This document shows, piece after piece, positions 50,065 through 59,477 of a DNA stretch of 64,000 nt. Positions within the stretch are counted from its first letter, which is position 1. Every line of letters starts with the position of its first letter. The DNA is from Garicola koreensis (GTDB taxonomy: Bacteria; Actinomycetota; Actinomycetes; Actinomycetales; Micrococcaceae). Location of the stretch: NCBI RefSeq assembly GCF_014195445.1, contig NZ_JACIBT010000001.1:868001-932000 (forward strand), in the 5' to 3' direction. Made by a program: the position numbers and the translations under genes. A model generated the notes under the pieces. The model made no database searches. It was not told the DNA's origin and saw only the letters and a list, made by a program, of their open reading frames with translations.

Positions 50065-51339
50065 ATGGAGCAGGACCTGCGTCCCAATGAATCTGTCTTC
50101 ACTTGGGCGGCACCGCCGCTGAAGTTCGGTGAGGGGGCCATCGATGAGATCTCCTCCGATGTTGTTGGATTCGGCATCTCCAAGGCACTGATCATCACCG
50201 ACGCAGGAGTTCGGCAAGCTGGTGTCCCCGATCGGGTGGCCGAGCAGCTGCGCAGTGCGGGGGTGTCCTGCGAAGTCTTCGACCAGGTCGCGGTGGAACC
50301 GACGGATGTCTCCATCACCGAGGCCGTGGAGTACGCCAGGCAGGGTGACTGGGACGGGTTCGTCGCCATCGGGGGCGGCTCGGCGCTCGACACGGCCAAG
50401 GCTGTGAACCTCATGACCACCCACCAGGGCGAGCTCCTCGATTTCATCACCCCACCCATCGGAGGCGGACGCAAGCCCGACCGACCGCTCAAGCCGCTCA
50501 TCGCGGTCCCCACCACTGCCGGCACCGGTTCCGAATCGACGAACATCTGCGTGGTGGACATGCTCAGCCTGCACCTGAAAGCCGGTATCTCCAGCCCCGC
50601 GCTCAAACCCCGGCTGGCCGTGGTCGACCCCACTGTGACCTACACGCTGCCCCCGCAGGTCACCGCCTCCAGCGGCATGGACGTCCTCTCCCACGCGCTG
50701 GAGAGCTATACGGCCACTCCCTTCGACCGGATGCCGGCCGCTGAGGATCCCGCCAAACGCCCACCCTTCGCCGGATCGAATCCCGTCAGCGACGTGTGGT
50801 GCGAGATGGCGCTGGACTTAGTGGGGCGCTACCTGCGCAGGGCCGTGATCAACGGCCGCGACCGGCAGGCCCGCCACCAGCTGGCCCTGGCCTCGATGTA
50901 CGCAGGAACCGGGTTCGGCAACGCGGGCACGCACCTGCCCCACGCCAACGCCTACCCGGTGGCTGGTGCCGTGAAGGACTACCAGGCCGAGGGCTACCCG
51001 CAGATGCCTATGGTGCCCCATGGTCAGGCGGTCTCCGCCACAGCCGCAGAGGTCTTCCGCTGGACCTACGTCGCCAATCCTCAGCGCCACCTGAAGGCGG
51101 CCGAGCTGCTCTCCGGAGAGACCTTCACCTCCGCAGACGGCGCCGATGCCCTGCCGGGGGTCCTGCGCTCGCTGATGCGCGATATCGACATGCCCCACGG
51201 GCTGCGCTCATTCGGATACGACCAAGACGACCTGGACACCCTGGTGGACGGCACGCTGAAGCAGACTCGCCAGCTCGCCGTCGTCCCGCGCCCGGCGGAT
51301 CGCCACGCATTCCGGGAGATCTTCCGCAAATCGCTCTGA
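50065..51339 (+). CDS. Hydroxyacid-oxoacid transhydrogenase (iron-containing alcohol dehydrogenase)
   Basis: A 424-residue group III Fe-ADH. The nucleotide-binding segment is WDGFVAIGGGSALDTAKAVN, then PTTAGTGSESTNICVVDM. The metal ligands are in SGMDVLSHALESYTATPF and MPMVPHGQAVSATAAEVFRW. Length and sequence fit the ADHFE1-like hydroxyacid-oxoacid transhydrogenases, which oxidise 4-hydroxybutyrate with 2-oxoglutarate as acceptor. It forms a unit with the MHS-type transporter that follows, which suggests uptake of a hydroxy- or dicarboxylic acid. A tandem 13-bp repeat precedes it. Confidence 0.88.
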   Translation: MEQDLRPNESVFTWAAPPLKFGEGAIDEISSDVVGFGISKALIITDAGVRQAGVPDRVAEQLRSAGVSCEVFDQVAVEPTDVSITEAVEYARQGDWDGFVAIGGGSALDTAKAVNLMTTHQGELLDFITPPIGGGRKPDRPLKPLIAVPTTAGTGSESTNICVVDMLSLHLKAGISSPALKPRLAVVDPTVTYTLPPQVTASSGMDVLSHALESYTATPFDRMPAAEDPAKRPPFAGSNPVSDVWCEMALDLVGRYLRRAVINGRDRQARHQLALASMYAGTGFGNAGTHLPHANAYPVAGAVKDYQAEGYPQMPMVPHGQAVSATAAEVFRWTYVANPQRHLKAAELLSGETFTSADGADALPGVLRSLMRDIDMPHGLRSFGYDQDDLDTLVDGTLKQTRQLAVVPRPADRHAFREIFRKSL

Positions 51340-51365
51340 TGCCGATCAGCGAAGGACCAGAACCT

Positions 51366-52760
51366 ATGAACACCGACGACGCCGACCACACCAGCCCCGG
51401 GACGGCCGCAGGGACTGCCGCTGCAGAGCCCCACAGGCAGCCGCAGGAGGTCTCCAAGAAGGAAGTTCGCACCGCGGTCTCCTCAGCGACGATCGGCACC
51501 ACCATCGAGTGGTACGACTTCTTCCTCTACGGCACAGCAGCCGGTTTGGTCTTCGACCAGCTCTACTTCCCCAACGACGATGAGACAGTGGCGCTGCTGC
51601 TGGCCTACTCAACCTTCGCCGTCGGGTTCCTGGCCCGGCCGCTGGGCGGGATCCTGTTCGGGCACCTGGGCGACCGGATCGGCCGAAAGAAGACTCTGGT
51701 GGCCACGATGTACATCATGGGGATCGCCACCTTCCTCATCGGGGCCATACCCACCTACGACCAGATCGGAATCTGGGCGCCCATCCTGCTGATCCTGCTG
51801 CGGATCGCACAGGGCATCGCGATCGGCGGCGAATGGGGTGGTGCCGTCCTGCTCAGCGTGGAGTTCGCTCCGAAGAACAGACGCGGCTTCTTCGGCAGCT
51901 TCCCACAGCTTGGTCTGGCGCTGGGACTGCTGATGGGCACTGGAGCCTTCACACTGCTCAGCGTGGTGATGTCTGATGAGGCGTTCCTGGCCTGGGGCTG
52001 GCGGATCGCCTTCTTCGTCAGCATCATCCTGGTCGTCGTCGGCGTCTACCTGCGTTCGAAGATCGCCGAGACCCCCAGCTTCCGCGCCGCGCAGAAGGAG
52101 CTGGGCCAGCTGCGCCGGCAGATTCCGCTGGCGCAGCTGCTGAAGGACCGGATCTCGCGGCGCCACCTGCTGCTGGGCATGGGCACACGCTATGCCGAAG
52201 GTGTGGCCTACAACCTCTGGGCGGTCTTCGTCATCGCCTACGCCACCGGCACTGTGGGCTTTGAGCGACTGGAGGTGCTGTTGGCGATCATGGTGGCCGC
52301 CGTGGTGCTGGCGTTCGGCATCCCGCTGTCTGGGCGGCTCTCGGATGCGATCCCGCGGCGGGTGGTGTTCTCGGCGGGTGCAGTGCTGCTGGCGCTGCTC
52401 ATCTTCCCGGCCTTCGGGGTGATTCAGACAGGTTCCTGGTGGATGCTCGCCGGTGTCCTGGTAGTCATGCTGGGCTTGGCCTACCCCTTGATGTACGGGT
52501 CCCAGGCCGCGTTCTATGCCGAACTTTTTCCGCCCTCCACGCGCTACAGCGGCATTTCCATCGTCTACCAGCTCTCCGGAATCGTCGCTTCGGGCCTGAC
52601 CCCCATGATCCTCACCTGGCTGATCGGAGGCCCTGGGCTGGCCGTCGCGCTGGGATATGTGATCTTCACCTGCGTGGTGACCCTGATCTGCGTCTGGCTG
52701 ATCCGAGCTGAGGACATCAGGGCTGTCAGCGGCACCGAAGGTGATGTCACCGTGAGCTGA
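51366..52760 (+). CDS. MHS-family (MFS) metabolite:H+ symporter
   Basis: A 464-residue transporter of the ProP/ShiA/KgtP subfamily. SATIGTTIEWYDFFLYGTAA in helix 1 and GHLGDRIGRKKTLVATMYIM (motif A) are diagnostic, as is RIAQGIAIGGEWGGAVLLSV in helix 4. ATG 51366 has AAGGA about 9 nt upstream; an ATG at 51339 that shares a base with the preceding stop is also possible. It probably imports a small organic acid for the transhydrogenase encoded directly upstream. Confidence 0.88.
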   Translation: MNTDDADHTSPGTAAGTAAAEPHRQPQEVSKKEVRTAVSSATIGTTIEWYDFFLYGTAAGLVFDQLYFPNDDETVALLLAYSTFAVGFLARPLGGILFGHLGDRIGRKKTLVATMYIMGIATFLIGAIPTYDQIGIWAPILLILLRIAQGIAIGGEWGGAVLLSVEFAPKNRRGFFGSFPQLGLALGLLMGTGAFTLLSVVMSDEAFLAWGWRIAFFVSIILVVVGVYLRSKIAETPSFRAAQKELGQLRRQIPLAQLLKDRISRRHLLLGMGTRYAEGVAYNLWAVFVIAYATGTVGFERLEVLLAIMVAAVVLAFGIPLSGRLSDAIPRRVVFSAGAVLLALLIFPAFGVIQTGSWWMLAGVLVVMLGLAYPLMYGSQAAFYAELFPPSTRYSGISIVYQLSGIVASGLTPMILTWLIGGPGLAVALGYVIFTCVVTLICVWLIRAEDIRAVSGTEGDVTVS

Positions 52761-52822
52761 CGACGACGCAGCCCCGGCTGATGCCTGTTCAGCCACGCAC
52801 ATTTGGCGACTAGATTGGTCAG

Positions 52823-53530
52823 ATGGACCTCGACCTCTTGCCGGACACGCTGCTCACTGAAGCACTGCTGCTGATCAGCGCGTTCGTGCTCTCCGGGGTC
52901 ATCGGGCTTGAGCGGGAAATCCGGCAGAAGTCAGCTGGGACCCGGACCCACATTCTTGTGGGCATGGGGTCCGCCCTGTTCACACTGGTCTCGGCGTACG
53001 GGTTCGCCCACGTGCTCGGTGATGATGTGATTCTGGACCCCTCACGCATCGCCGCCCAGATCGTCACCGGCATCGGCTTCCTCGGCGCCGGGGTGATCTT
53101 TGTGCGGCAGAACATCGTCTCCGGACTGACCACGGCCTCCTCCGTGTGGGTGACCGCTGCGGTGGGAATGGCCTGCGGAGCAGGGATGCCGCTGATCGCA
53201 GCCCTGACGGTGGTGCTGTATCTGCTGACCGTCACACTGCTGACCTGGCTGGTGCGCCGCCTGCCCAAGCACGGCCGCACCCGACTGTATTCCGTCCGCT
53301 ACGCCGACGGGCGCGGGGTGCTGCGTGACATCCTGCGCGCAGCCAGCGATATGGGCTACGAATCGACGCTTTCCCACACCAAGCGGCTCGAGGCGTCCGA
53401 CGGGGAGGTCGTCGAGGCCTCGATGCGATTCACCCGCCGGCAGCAGAACGCCGACGAGGACCTCTTCCGGCAGCTCAGTGAACTGCCCGGCGTCTTCGAA
53501 GTCCGCTCAGCCGAGCAGGAACACGACTGA
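52823..53530 (+). CDS. MgtC/SapB family membrane protein
   Basis: A 235-residue protein. The N-terminal MgtC domain (~1-145) has about five helices: LLISAFVLSGVIGLEREIRQ, KSAGTRTHILVGMGSALFTL and QIVTGIGFLGAGVIFV are family hallmarks. The C-terminal ~90 residues form a soluble ACT-like domain (MRFTRRQQNADEDLFRQLSE). Family members help growth at low Mg2+ and low pH. It is convergent with the secreted nuclease gene. Confidence 0.92.
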   Translation: MDLDLLPDTLLTEALLLISAFVLSGVIGLEREIRQKSAGTRTHILVGMGSALFTLVSAYGFAHVLGDDVILDPSRIAAQIVTGIGFLGAGVIFVRQNIVSGLTTASSVWVTAAVGMACGAGMPLIAALTVVLYLLTVTLLTWLVRRLPKHGRTRLYSVRYADGRGVLRDILRAASDMGYESTLSHTKRLEASDGEVVEASMRFTRRQQNADEDLFRQLSELPGVFEVRSAEQEHD

Positions 53531-53547
53531 CGGGCCGCTGTCGACAA

Positions 53548-54747
53548 TCAGCAGGGCTTCCACCAGTTGCCGCCGGGCAGGAAGCACCGAGGACCTGTGT
53601 AACTGGTCGGTGCCTCCCTGTGTAAGTACCCCGGAGGCGCCTGATCGGGGCCTAAGTTCGGCGTACCGGCTCCCCCACCGCTGCTCTTACTCGGCGCAGG
53701 TGGTGGCGGTGCGGGTGCCTGCGTCCTCTCCGGCGCTGGTTCAGGTTCGGGGGCCGGAGCTGGCGAGGCTGTCTGCACTGGCTTTGGTGCCGGTGCCTGG
53801 GTGGTCGGGGCAGGCTGGGGCGCCGGCGGGGTGATCTGTCGCTGCCGTTCGGCCTCACGTTCGGCCTCGCGTTCAGCCTCGCGTTCAGCCTTACGTTCGG
53901 CCTCAGCTTGCCGTTCAGCTTCCTCACGACGCTCTTCTTCCAGCCGCTCCTCCTCGAGCCGCTCCTCCTCCTGGATGGCGTCGATGCGTTCTTCCGCATC
54001 TGACTCGAGGTTCTCGAGCTTTTCAGCATCGGCACGAAGTGTCTTCTTCAACTCTTCGGAACGATCTGTGAATCCCCTGGAAATACCTACGTCGGGAAAC
54101 TCGGCGAAAACGGCCAGCGACGCCTGCGCGGCAGATACTGCCTCTGCGGCAGCCAGAATGACTAAGACCTGTTCCTCGATGCCGCTGACTTCATCGGCAA
54201 GTTCTTCCGGGACCGCTGAGACCTGCTCTTCGACTGCGCTCATCATGGCGGTTACAGTGCAGTCTTCCGATTCGTCGAACAGTCCCAGGCCCTTACTTTC
54301 GGCTTCGTGCTGTGCGCTGCTCACCTCATCATAGAAGCGCACATTGGGCTCATAGGACACCGCAACTCCAAAGCCTGCCCGGGCAATCTCGGCATTGACC
54401 AGTTCGCCCTCTTTGTACACACCCGCCAATACGCGCTCGTACTGGTCAGTTCGCTCCTCATCGAACTCGAGCTGAATCTCTTGCCCGACTGGCAGCTGTT
54501 CTTCCAGGAACGCGGTAGCTTCCGGCCCGAGGCACTCCAGCTCCTTCTCGGGGTGCTTCGTCTCCGGGGTGTCTACGTTGAGCAGCCGTACGCGTTCGGT
54601 CTCTCCATCGATTCGGACATCAACAGTGTCGCCGTCGATCACTCTTTCCACCGTGGTGGTGGTGTCTCCAGACTGTGCGTAGACGGCCACACCGCCCACC
54701 AGAACTGTCCCCACAGTCAGAGCCCCGACCCAACCAGCACGCCTCAC
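53548..54747 (-). CDS. Secreted thermonuclease-like (SNase) protein with charged coiled coil
   Basis: A 399-residue protein. A signal peptide (~1-25, VGALTVGTVLVGGVAVYAQS) precedes an SNase domain (~30-165): VIDGDTVDV, RLLNVDTPETKHP and DQYERVLAGVYKEGE supply the catalytic Arg, Glu and Arg and the Ca-site Asp. Residues ~255-315 are a highly charged repeat (EERLEEERLEEERREEAERQ, then AEREAERE units) visible as DNA repeats at 53850-53960. A Pro/Ala-rich linker follows, and a tail ending PRCFLPGGNWWKPC that resembles a small Cys-bearing wall- or metal-binding end. Probably an extracellular DNase/RNase. Confidence 0.85.
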   Translation of the reverse strand: MRRAGWVGALTVGTVLVGGVAVYAQSGDTTTTVERVIDGDTVDVRIDGETERVRLLNVDTPETKHPEKELECLGPEATAFLEEQLPVGQEIQLEFDEERTDQYERVLAGVYKEGELVNAEIARAGFGVAVSYEPNVRFYDEVSSAQHEAESKGLGLFDESEDCTVTAMMSAVEEQVSAVPEELADEVSGIEEQVLVILAAAEAVSAAQASLAVFAEFPDVGISRGFTDRSEELKKTLRADAEKLENLESDAEERIDAIQEEERLEEERLEEERREEAERQAEAERKAEREAEREAEREAERQRQITPPAPQPAPTTQAPAPKPVQTASPAPAPEPEPAPERTQAPAPPPPAPSKSSGGGAGTPNLGPDQAPPGYLHREAPTSYTGPRCFLPGGNWWKPC

Positions 54748-54850
54748 GCGAACTCCTTATATGCAGCTGAACATTACCTGCATTTTACCTTATTTTGGGG
54801 GCCCAAGAACGTTCCGGAAGGGGTGGCCTCCACCACTGTCCTGAAGAGGC

Positions 54851-55108
54851 CTAGCTGCGCTTGTCGAACGGGATGGACTCAGCGTGGTCGCGGAGCACCG
54901 GCGTCTTGGGTCCGAAGAACCCGGTCTTCGCGTCCACCACGACCGGCCGGGGGTTGGATGTCCGCAACCGCGTAGTGCCCCAGAATACGGCGCGCTCGTC
55001 GACCGGCTCGTCATTGACGATGAGTCGCGCCCGATACCAGAACAGCATCCCGAGATCGAACTCCACATCCACCGTGAGCCCCTCATGGGTCAGTGTGTAC
55101 TGCTTCAT
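54851..55108 (-). CDS. Hypothetical small protein
   Basis: An 85-residue protein starting MKQYTLTHEGLTVDVEFDLG. It is beta-strand-rich, with FWYRARLIVNDEPVDERAVF and a C-terminal VVVDAKTGFFGPKTPVL. It looks like a single compact domain with no membrane segment or signal. A GGAGG lies upstream of ATG 55108. I do not recognise the family; it stands alone between the nuclease gene and valS. Confidence 0.6.
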   Translation of the reverse strand: MKQYTLTHEGLTVDVEFDLGMLFWYRARLIVNDEPVDERAVFWGTTRLRTSNPRPVVVDAKTGFFGPKTPVLRDHAESIPFDKRS

Positions 55109-55245
55109 GGTTACCTCCTCCCGAGGCGGAAAACTGCACAGCGGTATTCAGATCTCATAGCCTGATCAGGCGCAGTTCCTTCACAGCGCTGTGAGGTTTG
55201 GCGCTCAGGCTGGGAGGTCTGGGGTCGGGCCGGGCAACTGCCGGG

Positions 55246-57915
55246 TTAGGCAGGCTGTTCGGCCTCAGCGAGGACGACGTCGGAGACCTCGATCTCCTGG
55301 GCCGCTTCACCTTCGCTGATCAGGTCCAGGCTGCGCGCCTTGGTGGCCGCCTGCAGGTCGCTCAGCGCCGCCTCCACATGGCCCAGCTCCTCCGCCGGGC
55401 CGGTGACGCGTCCGGAGAGGATCTCGGTGCGCTGCTTGACCTTCGCGTCAGACTTCGCCCGGCGCAGCCCGGACAGGGCCTCGCTGACCGAGCCGAGGAT
55501 CGTCGGATCGCCTGCCACAGCGTCCAGGTCGCCGGCCTGCGGCCAGGCAGCACCGTGCACGGAGCCGGAGCGCCACCATCGCCACACCTCATCGGCGGCG
55601 AAGGGCATGATCGGTGCGAAGAGTCGCAGCAGCTTGTCCAGCACCGTCGCCATCGTCGCCCGCACTGAGGCCTGGCCCGCCTCCCCGTGGGAGCCGTAGG
55701 CCCGGTCCTTGACCAGTTCCACGTAGTCGTCGGTGAACTCCCAGAAGAAGTGTTCGACCACGCCCAGTGCCCGGGCGTAGTCGTAGTTCTCAAAATGCTC
55801 GGTAGCCTGGGCGACCACATCGCGCAGCTGGGCCAGCACGGAACGGTCCAACGGTTCGGTGATCACCGCGGCCCCACTCTCCCCCGAGCCAGTCTCCCCA
55901 GCGACGATGTGGGCCTCAGTGACGCCCATGCCGAAGGCGAATTTGGAGGCGTTGAGCAGTTTGATGGCCAAACGGCGGCCGATCTTCATCTGCGCCTCCT
56001 CGAACGCGGTGTCGGCGCCCAGCTTCGCTGAGGCCGCCCAGTAGCGCACTGCGTCGGTGCCGAAGCGCACCAGCAGGTCATCGGGCACCACCACGTTGCC
56101 CTTGGACTTGGACATCTTCTTGCGCTCCGGGTCCAGGATCCACCCGGAGAGGGCAGTGTGGGTCCACGGGATCGTCTCGTGCAGCGAATGGGCCCGCACC
56201 ATCGTGGAGAACAGCCAGGTGCGGATGATGTCGTGGCCCTGCGGGCGCAGGTCGTAGGGGAAGACGCGGGCGAAGAAGTCGTTGTCCCGCTCCCACTTGC
56301 CGGCAATCTGTGGGGTCAACGACGACGTCGCCCAGGTGTCGAGCACGTCCTGCTCCCCCACGAATCCGCCGGGCACCCCACGCAGATCCTCGGACAGGCC
56401 AGGGGCCGGGTCCGAGGAGGGGTCCACCGGAAGCTGAGACTCCTCGGGCAGGATCGGGTCCTGGTAGTCGGGGTTGGCGTCGTCGTCGAGCCGGTACCAG
56501 ACCGGGATCGGTACCCCGAAGAACCGTTGGCGGGAGATCAGCCAGTCGCCGTTGAGGCCCTCCACCCAGTTCTCGTAGCGCGAGCGCATGAAGCTGGGGT
56601 GCCACTGCACTTGCCGGCCGCGATTGATCAGCTGCGCCCGCCGGTCAGCGTCGCGGCCGCCGTTGCGGATGTACCACTGACGCGAGGTGACGACCTCCAG
56701 GGGCTTATCGCCCTTCTCGTAGAAGGCCACCGCGTGGGTGATCGGCTCCGGTTCCCCGTCGAGCAGGTCGTTTTCCGTCAGCAGCTCCACCACGGCTTCC
56801 TTGGCCGAGTGCACGGTCTTGCCGGCCATCCGCTGGTAGGCGGTGATCCCGGATTCGCTGGTGATCCACTGCGGGGTCTCCCGGGAGAAGCGGCCGTCGC
56901 GGCCGATCAGCGCGCGGATGGGCAGCTGCAGCTCGCGCCACCAGGTCACATCGGTCATATCGCCGAAGGTGCAGATCATCGCGATGCCCGAGCCCTTCTC
57001 CGGGTCCGCCAGGTGGTGGGCCTTGACCTCCACGTCGACGCCGAAGATCGGTGAGGTCACCATCTGGCCGAATAGGTGCTGGTAGCGCTCATCCTCGGGG
57101 TGGGCCACCAGCGCCACGCAGGCCGGCAGCAGCTCGGGCCGGGTGGTCTCGACGAAGACCTTCTCGCCGTTGGCGGTGAAGAAAGGGTAGCGGTGGTAGG
57201 CGCTGGGGCGCTCCTTGGCCTCCAGTTCAGCCTGGGCGACCGCAGTGCGGAAGGTGATGTCCCACAGGGTGGGCGCCTCGGCGGTGTAGGCGTTGCCGGA
57301 GTGCACATCGCGCAAAAAGGCCCGCTGGGAGGTGGCGCGGGAGTCGTCGTCGATGGTGCGGTAGCTCTGCTGCCAGTCCACTGAGAGACCGAGCCGGGTG
57401 AAGAGGTCCTCGAAGACCTTCTCGTCCTCCAGGGTGAGCTCCTCGCACAGCTCGATGAAGTTGCGCCGGCTGATCGCGTCCCAGTCACGCTGGTTCTTCG
57501 CCGGCTTCTCCGGCGGAGTGTAGTGCGGATCATAGGCCACTGCAGGGTCGCAGCGGACTCCGTAGTAGTTCTGCACCCGCCGCTCGGTGGGCAGCCCGTT
57601 GTCGTCCCAGCCCAGCGGGTAGAAGACCTCATAGCCGTTCATCCGCTTGAAGCGGGCCACCACATCGGTCTGGGTGTAGGAGAACACGTGGCCGACGTGC
57701 AGCGACCCGGAGGCGGTCGGCGGCGGGGTGTCGATGGAGTAGACCTGCTCGCGGCTCGCCGACTCGTCAAAGTGGTAGAGCTGCTCGGCCTGCCATGCGG
57801 CGTCGAGCTTTGCCTCCAAACCTTCCAGAGCGGGCTTCTCGGGGACTGCGGGGGTGTGTGCGTGCGGGCGGGCGGGCGTGTCTGTGCCCTCAAAGTTCTC
57901 GGCCATGGGTGCCAT
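55246..57915 (-). CDS. valS: Valyl-tRNA synthetase
   Basis: An 889-residue class I synthetase. The HIGH-equivalent is PTASGSLHVGHVFSYTQTDV, editing domain residues fall at ~190-350, and the KMSKS motif is RKKMSKSKGNVVVPDDLL. The C-terminal anticodon-binding domain is present, and the long Val-arm coiled coil is short, as in this ValS subtype. ATG 57915 (MAPMAEN) or ATG 57906 (MAENFEG) are both possible; an in-frame ATG at 57978 is less likely. No T-box core was found upstream. It is divergent from the SDR at 57993. Confidence 0.95.
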   Translation of the reverse strand: MAPMAENFEGTDTPARPHAHTPAVPEKPALEGLEAKLDAAWQAEQLYHFDESASREQVYSIDTPPPTASGSLHVGHVFSYTQTDVVARFKRMNGYEVFYPLGWDDNGLPTERRVQNYYGVRCDPAVAYDPHYTPPEKPAKNQRDWDAISRRNFIELCEELTLEDEKVFEDLFTRLGLSVDWQQSYRTIDDDSRATSQRAFLRDVHSGNAYTAEAPTLWDITFRTAVAQAELEAKERPSAYHRYPFFTANGEKVFVETTRPELLPACVALVAHPEDERYQHLFGQMVTSPIFGVDVEVKAHHLADPEKGSGIAMICTFGDMTDVTWWRELQLPIRALIGRDGRFSRETPQWITSESGITAYQRMAGKTVHSAKEAVVELLTENDLLDGEPEPITHAVAFYEKGDKPLEVVTSRQWYIRNGGRDADRRAQLINRGRQVQWHPSFMRSRYENWVEGLNGDWLISRQRFFGVPIPVWYRLDDDANPDYQDPILPEESQLPVDPSSDPAPGLSEDLRGVPGGFVGEQDVLDTWATSSLTPQIAGKWERDNDFFARVFPYDLRPQGHDIIRTWLFSTMVRAHSLHETIPWTHTALSGWILDPERKKMSKSKGNVVVPDDLLVRFGTDAVRYWAASAKLGADTAFEEAQMKIGRRLAIKLLNASKFAFGMGVTEAHIVAGETGSGESGAAVITEPLDRSVLAQLRDVVAQATEHFENYDYARALGVVEHFFWEFTDDYVELVKDRAYGSHGEAGQASVRATMATVLDKLLRLFAPIMPFAADEVWRWWRSGSVHGAAWPQAGDLDAVAGDPTILGSVSEALSGLRRAKSDAKVKQRTEILSGRVTGPAEELGHVEAALSDLQAATKARSLDLISEGEAAQEIEVSDVVLAEAEQPA

Positions 57916-57992
57916 TGTGTCATGGTCACCAGGTGGGACCAGCTTTGTCGCATACCCCACATCCGTGCCGCAACTCACTATCCTTAGGAACT

Positions 57993-58769
57993 ATGATCCA
58001 CGACGCCGCCACGCACCCTGCGCCCACCCGACGCGCCCTGGTCACCGGAGCCTCCTCCGGGATCGGTGCCGCCACCGCCCAACGTCTCACCTCGGAGGGC
58101 TGGCAGGTCTTTGCCCTGGCCCGCCGGGCCGAGAAGCTCGAACACCTGGCTGAGCAGGAAGGCATCATCCCGCTGGTCTGCGATGTGACCGATCAGCAGC
58201 AGGTGGCCTCCGTCCTGGAGCAGATCACTGAGGCCGGCGGCATCGACACACTGATCAACAATGCCGGCGGGGCACTCGGCGTCGACCCGGTGGCCGACGG
58301 ACGCAGCGACGACTGGAGCTGGATGTTCCGAGTCAACGTGCTGGGCACCCTGCACGTCACTCAGGCGTTCCTGCCGATGCTGCGCGCCCACGGCGAGGCC
58401 ACCGTGCTGAACCTGACCTCCACCGCCGCGCAGGTCGCCTACGAGGGCGGGGCCGGCTACAACGCCACCAAATCCGGTCAGCATATGCTCACCGGCGCCC
58501 TGCGCCTGGAGGAGGCCGAACACAACATCCGGGTCATCGAGGTGCTGCCGGGGCTGGTGAAGACCGAGGAGTTCACCACCAAGCGGCTCGGCGGCGACGC
58601 CGCGGCCGCGCAGAAGCTCTACGAAGGGGTGGACAAGCCCCTGCTGGCCGAAGACGTCGCCGAGGTCATCGCTCAGGCGGTGACGCTGCCGCACCACATC
58701 AACCTGGACCAGGTCGTGGTGCGCCCGGTGGCGCAGGCCGCCCAGCACAAGCTGATCCGCCGAGGCTGA
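57993..58769 (+). CDS. Short-chain dehydrogenase/reductase (classical SDR)
   Basis: A 258-residue SDR. The cofactor motif is RALVTGASSGIGAATAQRLT, then LINNAGGAL, the catalytic Ser in LNLTSTAAQVAYEG, and Y-x3-K in AGYNATKSGQHM. It closely fits the YdfG/serine-3-dehydrogenase-like group. AGGA precedes ATG 57993. It oxidises or reduces a small hydroxy compound with NADP(H); substrate unknown. It is divergent from valS. Confidence 0.92.
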   Translation: MIHDAATHPAPTRRALVTGASSGIGAATAQRLTSEGWQVFALARRAEKLEHLAEQEGIIPLVCDVTDQQQVASVLEQITEAGGIDTLINNAGGALGVDPVADGRSDDWSWMFRVNVLGTLHVTQAFLPMLRAHGEATVLNLTSTAAQVAYEGGAGYNATKSGQHMLTGALRLEEAEHNIRVIEVLPGLVKTEEFTTKRLGGDAAAAQKLYEGVDKPLLAEDVAEVIAQAVTLPHHINLDQVVVRPVAQAAQHKLIRRG

Positions 58770-58848
58770 TTCCTCCGGCAGGAATGATGCTGGCCACTGC
58801 AGAGTTGGCAGTGAATAGACCCTCATACCCATCTGAAAGGAACTCATC

Positions 58849-59448
58849 ATGGCTGAGCGCGTGGACTTCTGGTTCGACCCCATCTGCCCCTTCGCCTTCG
58901 CAACCTCACGCTGGATCCTGGAGGTGGAGAAGGTCCGCGACGTTGAGACGCACTGGAACGTGATGAGCCTTGGCGTGCTCAACGAAGCCAAGAACGCCTC
59001 CCCCGAGGAGGACGAGGACGTGCTGGCCCGCTGGATCCCGGCCCGCACCGCCACAGCGGTCAGCCAGAGAGCCCCGGAGAAGCTGGGCGACTTCTACACG
59101 GCGGCTGGCACCCAGATCCACATCAACGGCCACCGCGACTTCGAGGCCGTCGCCCGCCGTGCGGTGACCGAAGTGGGGCTGGACGAGTCGCTGGTCGATG
59201 AGGCCAAGACCGATAAGCACGACGACGTCATGCGCGCCTCCCACCAGGAAGGCATCTCCCAAGTCGGTCAGGACGTGGGAACCCCCGTGGTGGCCTTCGG
59301 CGGAACCGCCTTCTTCGGCCCCGTCATCACCCGCATCCCGCAGGGTGAGGAGGCCGGCAAGCTCTTCGACGCCTCCGTGACCCTGGCGAACTACCCCTAC
59401 TTCTTCGAGCTCAAGCGCAGCCGGTCCGAAACCCCACAGTTCGACTGA
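58849..59448 (+). CDS. DsbA-family oxidoreductase (Rv2466c-like, mycothiol-dependent type)
   Basis: A 199-residue thioredoxin-fold protein with an inserted helical domain. The N-terminus VDFWFDPICPFAFATSRWI matches Rv2466c-type mycothiol-dependent nitroreductases, and GQDVGTPVVAFGGTAFFGPV is the cis-Pro segment. Only the first Cys of the CPxC motif is left (CPFAF), so the protein would act through a mixed disulfide with mycothiol. AAAGGA precedes ATG 58849. A strong terminator follows, and mycothione reductase is encoded convergently next door. Confidence 0.85.
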   Translation: MAERVDFWFDPICPFAFATSRWILEVEKVRDVETHWNVMSLGVLNEAKNASPEEDEDVLARWIPARTATAVSQRAPEKLGDFYTAAGTQIHINGHRDFEAVARRAVTEVGLDESLVDEAKTDKHDDVMRASHQEGISQVGQDVGTPVVAFGGTAFFGPVITRIPQGEEAGKLFDASVTLANYPYFFELKRSRSETPQFD

Positions 59449-59477
59449 ACCTGCGGGGACCTGACACTGCGACGACG

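Noticed and set aside
53850-53960. Repeated units resembling a CRISPR array
   Set aside because: They are in-frame codon repeats for a charged helix in the secreted nuclease, with no unique spacers.
57916-57992. Possible T-box before valS
   Set aside because: GGTCCCACCTGGTGACC does not contain the T-box core GGTGGTACCGCG, and no specifier stem is visible.
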